A stretch of DNA of 64,000 bases from the NCBI GenBank assembly GCA_944384655.1, contig CALWUF010000048.1, forward strand, positions 1-64,000, in the 5' to 3' direction. Below are positions 27,803 through 36,144 of this stretch, piece after piece. The stretch's first letter is position 1. Every line of letters starts with the position of its first letter. The DNA comes from an uncultured Butyricicoccus sp. (GTDB taxonomy: Bacteria; Bacillota; Clostridia; Oscillospirales; Butyricicoccaceae). Under the pieces are notes generated by a model that made no database searches, was not told the origin of the DNA, and saw nothing but the letters and a program-made list of their open reading frames with translations. The translations under genes and the position numbers were made by a program.

Positions 27803-29302
27803 TTAAGTCCGAGGATTGAGCCTCTTTCCGCCGAACGCTGCACGGCGCAGGAAACCGGATACATCTGGATTGATCGCTTCACGGCGCACACGCCAGCTCC
27901 AGTTTCCTCCCAATGTGGACGGTGTATTCATACGCGCATCCGCGCCGAGTGACAATACATCCTGCATGGTTGTCATCGCAATATCCGCGGAGGATGCAAA
28001 TGCCGTGCGAATTGCACTCCAGCCGAGGGGTTCGCGGTCAGAGGTGCGCAGATATTCATGAGCAAATTTTCGGTCTGCTTCTGTGCACTTGTCATTGATC
28101 TGCTGGCAAATCGTCTCCGAATCATGAGTCGAAGTATAACCGACACAATTTTTAGGCCAGTTAAATGGAATATGATCATTATTTTCATCTGCACGCATGC
28201 CAAAGATCATCACACGCATGCCTGGATACCCGCTCTTTTTCAAGAATTTGCGCACATCGTCGTCAATATCTCCGAGATCTTCCGCAATAATCGGCACATC
28301 GCCAAGCGCAGCACGAATTGCCTTGAACAGCTTCATGCGCGGACCTTTGATCCATTTGCCATTGATTGCGGTTTCCTCACCGTCCGGTACTTCCCAATAG
28401 GCCTGAAAGCCGCGGAAATGGTCAATACGGGTGACGTCAAACAACGCCAGATTGCGGCGCACACGCCAAATCCACCACTTGAATCCATCCTCTTCAATCA
28501 CTTTCCAGTTATACGTAGGATTGCCCCATAACTGACCGATATCGGAATAATAGTCCGGCGGAACGCCTGCAACGCCATTGGGCTTCAAGCTGTCAGATAC
28601 TTTGAACATCTCCGCATGTGCCCACACGTCACAGCTATCCGGGGAAACATAAATCGGAATATCTCCAATAATCTGAATGCCCTTTTCGTTGGCATAGGCG
28701 CGCAGCTTCATCCACTGATCAAAGAACAGGTACTGCATAAATACATAAAAATCAATTTCATGCTTCAGCTCAAACGAATACTTCCGCATGGCTTCCGGTT
28801 CACGGTGCTTGATCGTCTCATCGTCCCAATCCCACAGAGCTTTGTGATCGAAATATTTTTTCAGCGACATGAACATCGCATAATCCTCAACCCAATCGCG
28901 GTTATCCCAACGGAATGCCGCCATCTTGCCCAGCAGCTCCGGGGTTGCACGGTCAAATGCACGGCGCAGGACAACAAACCGTGTTTCTGCCAACGCGGAA
29001 AAATCAACGGCATCTGGCGTAGTCTCTACATCTGCATCGCGCAGATCCTGCTCATCCAACAGCCCCATATCTGCCAACATATCGAGGTCGATGAAATATG
29101 GATTGCCCGCTGCCGCAGAAAAGCACTGATATGGACTGTCTCCGAACCCGGTCTGTCCAAGTGGGAGAACCTGCCAATACGTCTGTCCGGCATCGCGCAG
29201 GAAATCGACGAATTGATACGCATCTTTACCCATTGTGCCGATGCCATATGGAGATGGCAAAGAAGAAATATGCAGCAATATGCCGCTGGAACGCTGAAAC
29301 AT
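27803..29302 (-). CDS. malQ: 4-alpha-glucanotransferase (amylomaltase)
   Basis: A 499-residue GH77 enzyme that transfers maltodextrin segments in glycogen or starch use. It has SGILLHISSLPSPYGIGTMG at the N-terminus and the catalytic carboxylates in VTRIDHFRGF (nucleophile Asp), IAEDLGDID (acid/base Glu) and TSTHDSETI (Asp). Length is that of the short bacterial type. I chose ATG 29302; the in-frame TTG four codons earlier overlaps the likely binding site. Lead gene of a three-gene operon, divergent from trmB. Confidence 0.94.
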   Translation of the reverse strand: MFQRSSGILLHISSLPSPYGIGTMGKDAYQFVDFLRDAGQTYWQVLPLGQTGFGDSPYQCFSAAAGNPYFIDLDMLADMGLLDEQDLRDADVETTPDAVDFSALAETRFVVLRRAFDRATPELLGKMAAFRWDNRDWVEDYAMFMSLKKYFDHKALWDWDDETIKHREPEAMRKYSFELKHEIDFYVFMQYLFFDQWMKLRAYANEKGIQIIGDIPIYVSPDSCDVWAHAEMFKVSDSLKPNGVAGVPPDYYSDIGQLWGNPTYNWKVIEEDGFKWWIWRVRRNLALFDVTRIDHFRGFQAYWEVPDGEETAINGKWIKGPRMKLFKAIRAALGDVPIIAEDLGDIDDDVRKFLKKSGYPGMRVMIFGMRADENNDHIPFNWPKNCVGYTSTHDSETICQQINDKCTEADRKFAHEYLRTSDREPLGWSAIRTAFASSADIAMTTMQDVLSLGADARMNTPSTLGGNWSWRVRREAINPDVSGFLRRAAFGGKRLNPRT

Positions 29303-29339
29303 TGTAACACCCAATCCTAATTATTTATTTGCAAACGAA

Positions 29340-29368
29340 TTGCATTTACACGGCATTTCCGCTATAAT
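29340..29368 (+). promoter_or_regulatory. Promoter of trmB
   Basis: TTGCAT, a 17-nt spacer and TATAAT, about 70 nt before the ATG. Confidence 0.7.
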
Positions 29369-29437
29369 CATGACAGATACACCGTTATTTTTCAATAGAA
29401 AACTCAAAATTTCTGAACAAAAGAGGAGAGCATCCCC

Positions 29438-30175
29438 ATGCGCATGCGCAAAAAGAAAAATCTGGATACCCGGCTGGCAAACTGCGCCGCCGTCCTGGTG
29501 TCCGACCCGGAAGCCCATAAGGGCAAGTGGCGCCATATCTTTGGCAATGAAAACCCGCTGCATCTGGAAATCGGCTGTGGCAAAGGTCGTTTCATTCTTG
29601 AAACCGCCCGCTGCAATCCTGACGTGAATTATCTGGCCATTGAACGCGAACCAGGCGCGCTGGTCATGGCGACGGAAAAAGCCATGGCATCAGAACTGCC
29701 CAACCTGCGTTTTCTCGATTTTGACGCATCCGGTCTGACGGAAATTTTCGCAGACGGAGAAATCGATCGCATCTACTTAAATTTTTCCGATCCATGGCCG
29801 CCGAACCGTCAGCGCAAACGCCGCCTGACCCATTCCAATTTCCTCGCATTGTACGACTGTGTGTTGTCAAAATATGGTCAGGTCCATTTTAAGACCGACA
29901 ATCAACACCTGTTTGAATTCACATTGGAAGAAATGTGTGGATATGGTTGGCTGATACAAAACATCTGTCTGGATTTGCACAACAGCGATTTGGACAACAT
30001 CATGACGGAATATGAGGAAAAATTCTCCAACGAAGGGTTTCGTATTTACCGCCTGGAAGCATGCCGCCGCGATGAGGATACGCTCCAACGCGCACATACA
30101 CCGCCGCGCACGGCTGAACAGCTCAGCCATCCGGCGCGCGGTTCTCTCGCGCCGCATTATCACACATCCCGTTGA
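29438..30175 (+). CDS. trmB: tRNA (guanine-N7)-methyltransferase
   Basis: A 245-residue SAM-dependent enzyme that makes m7G46 in tRNA. It shows the SAM-binding HLEIGCGKGRFI near residue 45 and the family signature LNFSDPWPPNRQRKRRLTHSNF near 115-135. The C-terminal tail after about residue 215 is extra, basic and low in complexity. GAGGAG lies 9 nt before the ATG. Confidence 0.93.
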   Translation: MRMRKKKNLDTRLANCAAVLVSDPEAHKGKWRHIFGNENPLHLEIGCGKGRFILETARCNPDVNYLAIEREPGALVMATEKAMASELPNLRFLDFDASGLTEIFADGEIDRIYLNFSDPWPPNRQRKRRLTHSNFLALYDCVLSKYGQVHFKTDNQHLFEFTLEEMCGYGWLIQNICLDLHNSDLDNIMTEYEEKFSNEGFRIYRLEACRRDEDTLQRAHTPPRTAEQLSHPARGSLAPHYHTSR

Positions 30176-30261
30176 TTATTGTATCATTTTTGCCCAATTT
30201 TAGCAAGGATTTTTTGTATTTTTTGTCTGATACGCCGAGATGTGTCTCGTGATATTCCCAT

Positions 30262-30307
30262 AAAAAAGAAACGGTACAGGAAAATTTCCCATACCGTTTC
30301 TTTTTTT
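30262..30307. terminator. Terminator shared by trmB and the feo operon
   Basis: A long hairpin, AAAAAAGAAACGGTA pairing with TACCGTTTCTTTTTTT, with an inner GGAAA/TTTCC stem. It is T-rich on both exits and lies between convergent units. Confidence 0.8.
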
Positions 30308-30330
30308 GAAATCATTACAGTTATTTTATT

Positions 30331-30516
30331 TTACTTATGCACGTGATTGGTTTTGGAGTGGCAGTCATCCGTCATGCCGCAGGCGCCGCAGGAACCGCAG
30401 GAGCCGCCGCAGGAACAGGAACTGCCGCCATGTTTTCTCTTCCGTATTCCGGAAATAACGATTGCCAAAAATACCGCCACAACAATTGCGGCAACAATCA
30501 AGGTCGCAAGATTCAT
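30331..30516 (-). CDS. FeoB-associated Cys-rich membrane protein
   Basis: A 61-residue protein with one N-terminal TM helix (about residues 4-23), a basic stop (RKRKH) and a Gly/Cys tail (SCSCGGSCGSCGACG) that could bind iron. This is the small Cys-rich membrane protein typically encoded after feoB in Clostridia. It starts 19 nt after the feoB stop and follows GAAGG. Its precise role in Feo transport is not established. Confidence 0.88.
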   Translation of the reverse strand: MNLATLIVAAIVVAVFLAIVISGIRKRKHGGSSCSCGGSCGSCGACGMTDDCHSKTNHVHK

Positions 30517-30535
30517 GGAAACAAACCTTCTCTAA

Positions 30536-32719
30536 TCAATTATGCGATACCGCAGTATGCATGGTCAGCACATCGTCATTGTACTTGTTCTTGCGGAACA
30601 ACAGATACAACATACCGATCAGGAGAACGATCGCTACCGCGGTCCAGATGGAGAACCCGCCGCCGGTAAACAGCAGACCCAACCGATAGACAACCAGGGA
30701 AACCGCATAGGCAAATCCGCACATATAGCCGATCGCCGCCCATGTCCACTTGGCGTTGTTCATTTCGCGCTTGATTGCACCCATCGCCGCAAAGCACGGT
30801 GCGCACAGCAGATTGAAAATCATAAACGAATATGCGGCCAATCCGCTGCCGCCGAAGAATTCCTGTCCAATGACAGTGAGCGCTACAGAATTGCCCTCTT
30901 CGACCAATTCCATCGCCAGATCGGCATCCGCCATGGAGGACAGAGAACCGAATACGCCGACAACTTCTTCTTTTGCGACCAGACCGAGGATCGTTGCAAC
31001 AGCGGCCTGCCATTCGCCAAAGCCCAACGGCACAAACAGAACCGCAAGACCTTCGCCGATTACATTCAAAATAGACATCTCATCGCCGTCGCCAATATAA
31101 TGGAAACCGCCCTCAAAGGTCAGGCTGTTGAGTACCCAGATGATAATGCTCGCTGCAACGATGACCGTACCGGCGCGTTTGATAAAGCTCCAGCCACGCT
31201 CCCAGGTCGCACGCAGAACATTAGACGCTACCGGCGCATGATATGCCGGAAGTTCCATGACAAACGGAGCCGGATCGCCTGCGAATGCCTTTGTCTTTTT
31301 GAGAATAATGCCCGAGACGATAATCGCTGCAACACCGATAAAGTACGCCGAAGTTGCAACCCATGCGCTGCCACCAAAGACCGCGCCGGAGATCAGACCG
31401 ACAATCGGCATTTTTGCGCCGCACGGAATAAAGCAAGTGGTCATAATCGTCATCTTGCGATCGCGGTCCTGCTCAATGGTACGGGACGCCATAACGCCGG
31501 GAACGCCGCAGCCGGATGCAATCAACATCGGGATGAAGCTCTTGCCGGACAGACCAAATTTGCGGAAAATACGGTCCATGATGAAGGCAACGCGCGACAT
31601 ATAACCGCAATCTTCCAGCATGGACAGCATCAGGAACAGAATGAGCATCTGCGGGACAAATCCCAGCACCGCGCCTACGCCGCCGACAATGCCGTCTGCA
31701 ATCAGCCCCGTGAGCCATTCCGCGCAGCCGATGGCTTCCAGTCCGGATGTTACACCCGGTACAATCCATTCGCCAAACAGTATGTCATTCATAAAGACAA
31801 CTGTCCAGTCACCGATGGTGCCGATGGAAATTTTATAAACCGCCCACATGATTACGACAAAAATCGGCAGTGCTAAAATACGGTTGGTCACAACGCGGTC
31901 AATTTTATCCGAAGTGGACAACTGCCCGACTTTTGCCTTTTTGTAGCAGCCCTTCATCAGGGAAGCAATGTAAATGTATCTTTCATTGGTGATGATGCTT
32001 TCCGCGTCGTCATCACATTCGTCCTCAGCCGCTTTGATATCCGCCTCGATATGTTCCAGAACATCCGGTGCGATGTTCATCTGTTCCAGCACTTTATCGT
32101 CACGCTCAAAAATCTTGATCGCATACCAGCGCTGCTGCTCCTCCGGCATCTGATGCACGGCGGCTTCTTCAATATGCGCAATGGCATGTTCGACTGCACC
32201 GGAGAACGTATGCATTGGAACGGTCTTCCCGTTCTTTGCCGCATCAATGGCAGCTTCCGCCGCCTCCATAACGCCCGTACCCTTGAGTGCGGAAATTTCA
32301 ACAACCTTGCAGCCCATTTGGCGGGACAATTCTGCAATGTTAATCTTATCTCCATTTTTCTGCACAACATCGATCATATTGACTGCAATCACAACCGGAA
32401 TGCCCAGTTCTGTGAGCTGTGTAGTCAAATAGAGATTGCGCTCCAGGTTGGTGCCGTCTACAATGTTCAGGATCGCATCCGGACGGTCACCGATCAGGTA
32501 ATTTCTCGCAACAACTTCTTCCAATGTATATGGAGACAGCGAATAAATACCCGGAAGGTCTGTGATGGTGACGTCTTTATGTTTCTTTAATTTACCCTCT
32601 TTTTTCTCAACCGTTACGCCTGGCCAGTTGCCGACGTACTGATTTGAGCCGGTCAACGCATTGAACAACGTCGTCTTACCGCTGTTTGGGTTGCCGGCTA
32701 AGGCGATTCTCAATTGCAT
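30536..32719 (-). CDS. feoB: Ferrous iron transport protein B
   Basis: A 727-residue Fe(II) permease. The N-terminal G domain has G1 GNPNSGKTT (residues 9-17), G3 DLPG (residues 58-61) and G4 NMID, followed by a helical spacer to about residue 270. The membrane domain has two Gate-like repeats with conserved cysteines (GCGVPGVMASRT, CFIPCGAKMP). AAAGGA precedes the ATG. It follows two feoA genes; a leaky terminator and an iron-box-like dyad lie in the 78-nt feoA-feoB gap. Confidence 0.96.
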   Translation of the reverse strand: MQLRIALAGNPNSGKTTLFNALTGSNQYVGNWPGVTVEKKEGKLKKHKDVTITDLPGIYSLSPYTLEEVVARNYLIGDRPDAILNIVDGTNLERNLYLTTQLTELGIPVVIAVNMIDVVQKNGDKINIAELSRQMGCKVVEISALKGTGVMEAAEAAIDAAKNGKTVPMHTFSGAVEHAIAHIEEAAVHQMPEEQQRWYAIKIFERDDKVLEQMNIAPDVLEHIEADIKAAEDECDDDAESIITNERYIYIASLMKGCYKKAKVGQLSTSDKIDRVVTNRILALPIFVVIMWAVYKISIGTIGDWTVVFMNDILFGEWIVPGVTSGLEAIGCAEWLTGLIADGIVGGVGAVLGFVPQMLILFLMLSMLEDCGYMSRVAFIMDRIFRKFGLSGKSFIPMLIASGCGVPGVMASRTIEQDRDRKMTIMTTCFIPCGAKMPIVGLISGAVFGGSAWVATSAYFIGVAAIIVSGIILKKTKAFAGDPAPFVMELPAYHAPVASNVLRATWERGWSFIKRAGTVIVAASIIIWVLNSLTFEGGFHYIGDGDEMSILNVIGEGLAVLFVPLGFGEWQAAVATILGLVAKEEVVGVFGSLSSMADADLAMELVEEGNSVALTVIGQEFFGGSGLAAYSFMIFNLLCAPCFAAMGAIKREMNNAKWTWAAIGYMCGFAYAVSLVVYRLGLLFTGGGFSIWTAVAIVLLIGMLYLLFRKNKYNDDVLTMHTAVSHN

Positions 32720-32743
32720 AAACTCATTCCTTTCCGCAACATA

Positions 32744-32757
32744 TTAGCGAAAGCTAA
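32744..32757. promoter_or_regulatory. Iron-box-like dyad (copy c)
   Basis: TTAGCGAAAGCTAA in the feoA-feoB gap, 25 nt before the feoB start. Confidence 0.6.
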
Positions 32758-32776
32758 TTGTTTACTAAAAAAATAA

Positions 32777-32796
32777 AGACCGCTAAAAAACGATCT
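32777..32796 (-). terminator. Weak terminator between feoA and feoB
   Basis: 6-bp stem AGATCG/CGGTCT (one G-U) followed by TTTATTTTTTTA on the minus strand, 2 nt after the feoA stop. The short stem suggests partial read-through into feoB. Confidence 0.5.
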
Positions 32797-32797
32797 A

Positions 32798-33019
32798 TTA
32801 TTTTACTTCAATCATTTCCGCATCTGCTTTGCGGATGGATAATTCATAACCACGGACAGTGACTTCAACCGGATCGCCGAGCGGTGCAACCTTGCGAACG
32901 TGTACCTCGACGCCCTTCGTAATACCCATATCCATAATGCGGCGTTTGACCGCGCCCTCACCGTGCAGCTTGACGACGGTGACGGTATCGCCTACTTTCA
33001 CCTGCTTCAATGTGTTCAT
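32798..33019 (-). CDS. feoA: Ferrous iron transport protein A
   Basis: A 73-residue SH3-like FeoA-domain protein that works with FeoB. Conserved features are GDTVTVVKLHGEGAVKRRIMDMGI and VEVTVRGYELSIRKADAEMI. AAAGGAG precedes the ATG. It is the second of two tandem feoA genes, 28 nt after the first. Confidence 0.92.
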   Translation of the reverse strand: MNTLKQVKVGDTVTVVKLHGEGAVKRRIMDMGITKGVEVHVRKVAPLGDPVEVTVRGYELSIRKADAEMIEVK

Positions 33020-33047
33020 CGTATGCTCCTTTCTCCGCGCAAAACAG

Positions 33048-33260
33048 TCAGATCATGATCTTCTGTGCCATTTCCTTGCTAATCGCAACACGCGCTTCTT
33101 TTACATTCACAATGACGTTGCCACCGATCATTGCGATGACTGTCACTCTTCCGCCCACGACAAAGCCCAGATTTTCCAGGTGTTTTTTGACATCTGGTCT
33201 TCCGCCTATCTTTTTAATGATATTCTCTTCACCGACAGACGCGAGTGTCAATGGCATCAT
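33048..33260 (-). CDS. FeoA-domain protein (second copy)
   Basis: A 70-residue FeoA-domain protein (KKHLENLGFVVGGRVTVIAM, VNVKEARVAISKEMAQKIM), first gene of the feo operon. Tandem divergent FeoA proteins before FeoB are common in Clostridia; whether both bind FeoB is not known. The ATG at 33260 lies 7 nt from GGAGG, and a second ATG follows it. Confidence 0.88.
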   Translation of the reverse strand: MMPLTLASVGEENIIKKIGGRPDVKKHLENLGFVVGGRVTVIAMIGGNVIVNVKEARVAISKEMAQKIMI

Positions 33261-33289
33261 GACTCCGCCTCCCTTATACAACCCATTTG

Positions 33290-33303
33290 TTAGTACGTCC
33301 TAA
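33290..33303. promoter_or_regulatory. Iron-box-like dyad (copy d)
   Basis: TTAGTACGTCCTAA in the leader, just upstream of the ribosome-binding site of the first feoA. Confidence 0.6.
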
Positions 33304-33326
33304 CAGATTGCCGAACGCTTTATCAA

Positions 33327-33340
33327 TTAGCACTCGCTAA
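33327..33340. promoter_or_regulatory. Iron-box-like dyad (copy e)
   Basis: TTAGCACTCGCTAA, 9 nt downstream of the feo -10 box, covering the likely start site. Confidence 0.7.
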
Positions 33341-33349
33341 CCATTTCAT

Positions 33350-33378
33350 ATGATACAAGGAATTGCCCATATTGTCAA
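33350..33378 (-). promoter_or_regulatory. Promoter of the feo operon
   Basis: On the minus strand TTGACA, a 17-nt spacer and TATCAT, with dyad e directly downstream. Confidence 0.75.
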
Positions 33379-33434
33379 CCATTTTTTCAAACTCTTTGCG
33401 CCCGCACACGATTTTCGTGATATCCACGCGTTTG

Positions 33435-33448
33435 TTAGTATGTGCTAA
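33435..33448. promoter_or_regulatory. Iron-box-like dyad (copy f)
   Basis: TTAGTATGTGCTAA, about 100 nt upstream of the feo start site. Confidence 0.55.
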
Positions 33449-33473
33449 TATTTATTTTGTACAGAATAGACAG

Positions 33474-33506
33474 AACCGGCACATGTCAAAATCGCATATG
33501 CCGGTT
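33474..33506 (-). terminator. Terminator of the mnmM operon
   Basis: 12-bp stem AACCGGCATATG/CATGTGCCGGTT (one mismatch-type pair), then CTGTCTATTCTG on the minus strand; a modest T-tract. Confidence 0.55.
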
Positions 33507-33514
33507 CGGCTTAT

Positions 33515-34081
33515 TTAATCGGTTTCCCCGGCTTTTGGCAGGATCATGTACAAATGCACCGGCTCCAGACTTTGCAGTTTCACACTCGACACGAGGTCAC
33601 AATACAATTGAAGAATCCCGGTCAGCAAGTTCATCAAATACAATGCCTGCGGCATGCGTGCCACCGGATCGGTCAGCTGTGCCTGATCAAGGCAGTTTTC
33701 CACCAACTGCCGCAGTGTCTCGTCGCCCCGCGCATAAAACTGCGCAAACGAAGCCGCACGCTTGAGCGAATATAAAATATAGGGCGCTTCCTCACCTTCT
33801 GCCGCCGTATGGGGCAGGATACCGCGAAATACATGCGCGCGCACCTGCGGCGCCACAGCGCTGTGCACAGCTTCCGGCAAATGGCTGTCCGGCATCAAGT
33901 CGTCCAGCAGATACAGCGCCGCACACAGGTATTCGACAGCAAGCCGCCGCGTCTGGTCGTTGGACAGCCCCAGATCGCGCCGCAAATCAGCATTGAGAAA
34001 TAACTTGTCATATTCTGCCAACGTGACATGTTCAAATAGCCGGCAATATTCATCCATTGTCAGATGCTTCACTTGATCCAT
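33515..34081 (-). CDS. Unknown helical protein downstream of mnmM
   Basis: A 188-residue, mostly helical soluble protein with no motif I recognise. It has no TM segment, no signal peptide and no cysteine-rich motif. AGGTGATT precedes the ATG at 34081, 10 nt after the mnmM stop, so the two are cotranscribed. The central segment (YLCAALYLLDDLMPDSHLPE) is hydrophobic. A role tied to tRNA modification would be context-only inference. Confidence 0.7.
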   Translation of the reverse strand: MDQVKHLTMDEYCRLFEHVTLAEYDKLFLNADLRRDLGLSNDQTRRLAVEYLCAALYLLDDLMPDSHLPEAVHSAVAPQVRAHVFRGILPHTAAEGEEAPYILYSLKRAASFAQFYARGDETLRQLVENCLDQAQLTDPVARMPQALYLMNLLTGILQLYCDLVSSVKLQSLEPVHLYMILPKAGETD

Positions 34082-34091
34082 GCGAATCACC

Positions 34092-34649
34092 TCATATCGA
34101 TTTTGTGATAAACACGGGGATGGGCGGGTCGCCCGTGCGGTTGGAAAATTGTACGGTAAGCACAGTATACTGTTTTGAATCAATGGTTTTTACATATTCA
34201 AGCAGTGCATCCCGTTCTTCATATCCGCTCGCGCCGCCAGAATAAATGCTGACACACATCAAGCCGCCATCGCGCAGCAGCTCCAATCCCGCCTGAATGG
34301 CAGCAATCGTGCTGTCCGCATGCGTAAAAATGCTGTGGTCGCCGCCCGGCAGCCAGCCCAGATTAAAAACGATGCAATCTACACTGCCCGGTCGGGCATA
34401 TTGCGCCATATTCGCATGGCTGTCCAATATAACTGTGCCGACGCCATCCCAACCGTGTTCCGTCAATCGTTTTTTCGTGTTCTCTACGGCCTGCGGCTGA
34501 ATATCAAAGGCAAGGACTCTGCCTGCCTCTCCGGTCAGCTCACATAAAAATTGTGTATCCCGTCCATTGCCGGCTGTCGCGTCAATGATACAATCGCCGG
34601 GACGGATAAACTGTCTGAGATATTTATGCACCAATGTCAACGTATTCAC
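34092..34649 (-). CDS. mnmM: Class I SAM methyltransferase, MnmM/YtqB-like
   Basis: A 185-residue Rossmann methyltransferase of the YtqB (rRNA_methylase domain) family; B. subtilis YtqB has been assigned as MnmM, the methylase that finishes mnm5 at U34 of tRNA. The SAM loop is CIIDATAGNGRDTQFL and the motif IV region is DCIVFNLGWLPGGDH. Start GTG 34649 follows GGGAGGT. First gene of a two-gene operon. Confidence 0.8.
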   Translation of the reverse strand: MNTLTLVHKYLRQFIRPGDCIIDATAGNGRDTQFLCELTGEAGRVLAFDIQPQAVENTKKRLTEHGWDGVGTVILDSHANMAQYARPGSVDCIVFNLGWLPGGDHSIFTHADSTIAAIQAGLELLRDGGLMCVSIYSGGASGYEERDALLEYVKTIDSKQYTVLTVQFSNRTGDPPIPVFITKSI

Positions 34650-34682
34650 GATTTACCTCCCAAACGTAACACCAATGACTGC

Positions 34683-34710
34683 ATTATACCATATTTTTTG
34701 AGAAAAATCC
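34683..34710 (-). promoter_or_regulatory. Possible promoter of mnmM
   Basis: On the minus strand an extended -10 TGGTATAAT with a poor -35 (GGATTT, 16-nt spacer). Confidence 0.35.
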
Positions 34711-34811
34711 GCTCACTTGCCCGGATTTCCATGTCTTTTCTCAAAAAATGTGTTACAATACAAGTAATCATACGACTCGATGGTTTGCATTGGCGAGGGG
34801 AGTGAACAGCC

Positions 34812-35432
34812 ATGTCCAGCCGTCATACCATATCTTTTACATGCCCCGCCTGCCGGCGGATGTTTACCATAATAAAATGGACGACGATCAGTCCAAACGA
34901 TGATCCTGCCATACGAAAACATGTCATGAGCGGCGATCTGTTTCATCACATCTGTCCACACTGCGGCAAACGCATGATGATCGCTTACAATTGTTTATAT
35001 CAAGACCGTCAAAAAAAGTTCGCTGTTTCCTTACAAGCTGACCGCAATCAGCCCGCTGTAACGCCGTTATTGCCTGGCTATCAGATGCGATTGGAACGCA
35101 CATTGCTTTCATTCGTCGAGCGCGTCCGCATTCTGGATGCCGGGTTGGATGACATGGCATTCGAGCTGTATCGCACCGTCGTAATGACACAGGTAAAACG
35201 TCAGCATCCGGAACGTTCTGTACTCTCCCTGCGGTTTGACGCGGTCGAAGGAGATGATATTTTTTTACAAGCGGGTCAGACGGAACAAGTCCGGCTGCCA
35301 TTTTCGTCCTATCAGAACATTGCAGACAAAGTGAAAAAATCCAGTTTTCACCCCAAAGTATCCGGTTATCTGACCATTCACGGCAAATGGCTGCAACAGT
35401 CCGGTATTCTGGACGCACTCAAGCAGCAATGA
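34812..35432 (+). CDS. CpXC-domain protein
   Basis: A 206-residue protein that opens with a zinc-ribbon-like CpXC domain: FTCPACRRMF near residue 10 and HICPHCGKRMM near 48, two CxxC knuckles. The rest is a mixed alpha/beta region without recognised motifs. The family's function is unknown; it is common in Firmicutes. GGGGAG lies 9 nt before the ATG. Monocistronic. Confidence 0.75.
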   Translation: MSSRHTISFTCPACRRMFTIIKWTTISPNDDPAIRKHVMSGDLFHHICPHCGKRMMIAYNCLYQDRQKKFAVSLQADRNQPAVTPLLPGYQMRLERTLLSFVERVRILDAGLDDMAFELYRTVVMTQVKRQHPERSVLSLRFDAVEGDDIFLQAGQTEQVRLPFSSYQNIADKVKKSSFHPKVSGYLTIHGKWLQQSGILDALKQQ

Positions 35433-35435
35433 AAA

Positions 35436-35463
35436 AATCCCCGCTCCAACCGGAACGGGGATT
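35436..35463. terminator. Terminator of rplT and the CpXC gene
   Basis: 8-bp stem AATCCCCG/CGGGGATT with an extended loop. The minus exit is TTTTTTC and the plus exit is GCTTTTG, between convergent ends. Confidence 0.75.
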
Positions 35464-35483
35464 GCTTTTGTGTAATTGTGAAA

Positions 35484-35837
35484 TTACAGGGCAGCCTTTG
35501 CCTTCTCAACCAGACCTGCGAAAGCAGCCTGATCGTTGACCGCCAGGTCAGCAAGCATCTTGCGGTTGATGTCGATGCCAGCCTTCTTCAGACCGTTCAT
35601 GAAGCGGCTGTAGTTGATGCCGTTTGCCTGCGCAGCAGCGGAGATACGGGTGATCCACAGTCTGCGGAAATCGCGCTTCTTGTGCTTACGTCCGATGTAT
35701 GCGTAACGCAGGGACTTCATAACGGCTTCGTTCGCCGTGCGGAACAGCTTGGACTTTGCACCAAAATAGCCCTTGGAAAGCTTCAGAATCTTTTTTCTTC
35801 TCTTGCGCGTCATCATTGCGCCCTTTACTCTTGCCAT
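35484..35837 (-). CDS. rplT: 50S ribosomal protein L20
   Basis: A 117-residue primary 23S rRNA-binding protein and, in Firmicutes and E. coli, translational or transcriptional repressor of its own operon. Conserved [23 protein letters not shown] at the N-terminus and [15 protein letters not shown] follow the family. Last gene of infC-rpmI-rplT, 51 nt after rpmI. Confidence 0.97.
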   Translation of the reverse strand: MARVKGAMMTRKRRKKILKLSKGYFGAKSKLFRTANEAVMKSLRYAYIGRKHKKRDFRRLWITRISAAAQANGINYSRFMNGLKKAGIDINRKMLADLAVNDQAAFAGLVEKAKAAL

Positions 35838-35888
35838 ATTAAAACAATGCCTCCAAATTCAAATCGTAAGTGTTTATAATCCTGAAAA

Positions 35889-36086
35889 TCAGCTGTACGG
35901 CAGCAGGCGCTTTACCTGTGCTACATTGGTAGAATCAGCGAAGCCTTCCTTTCTAAGGTGTCTCAGACGCTTGGTGGACTTCTTGTTCAGGATATGACGG
36001 CGACCAACATGTGCGCGCTTGATCTTGCCGGTTTTTGTCATCTTAAAGCGCTTGGATGCGCCGCTGTGAGTCTTAATCTTAGGCAT
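35889..36086 (-). CDS. rpmI: 50S ribosomal protein L35
   Basis: A 65-residue, very basic protein with the L35 signature [20 protein letters not shown] and [11 protein letters not shown]. Middle gene of the infC operon, 58 nt after the infC stop. Confidence 0.97.
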   Translation of the reverse strand: MPKIKTHSGASKRFKMTKTGKIKRAHVGRRHILNKKSTKRLRHLRKEGFADSTNVAQVKRLLPYS

Positions 36087-36144
36087 ATTGGGTTCTCCTC
36101 TCTGGTATTACCGCACCCAACCGTGGGGCACGAATCTGAATGAT

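Noticed and set aside
30542..31876. A 444-codon plus-strand open frame
   Set aside because: Antisense to feoB; His/Arg/Asn-rich low-complexity translation typical of shadow frames.
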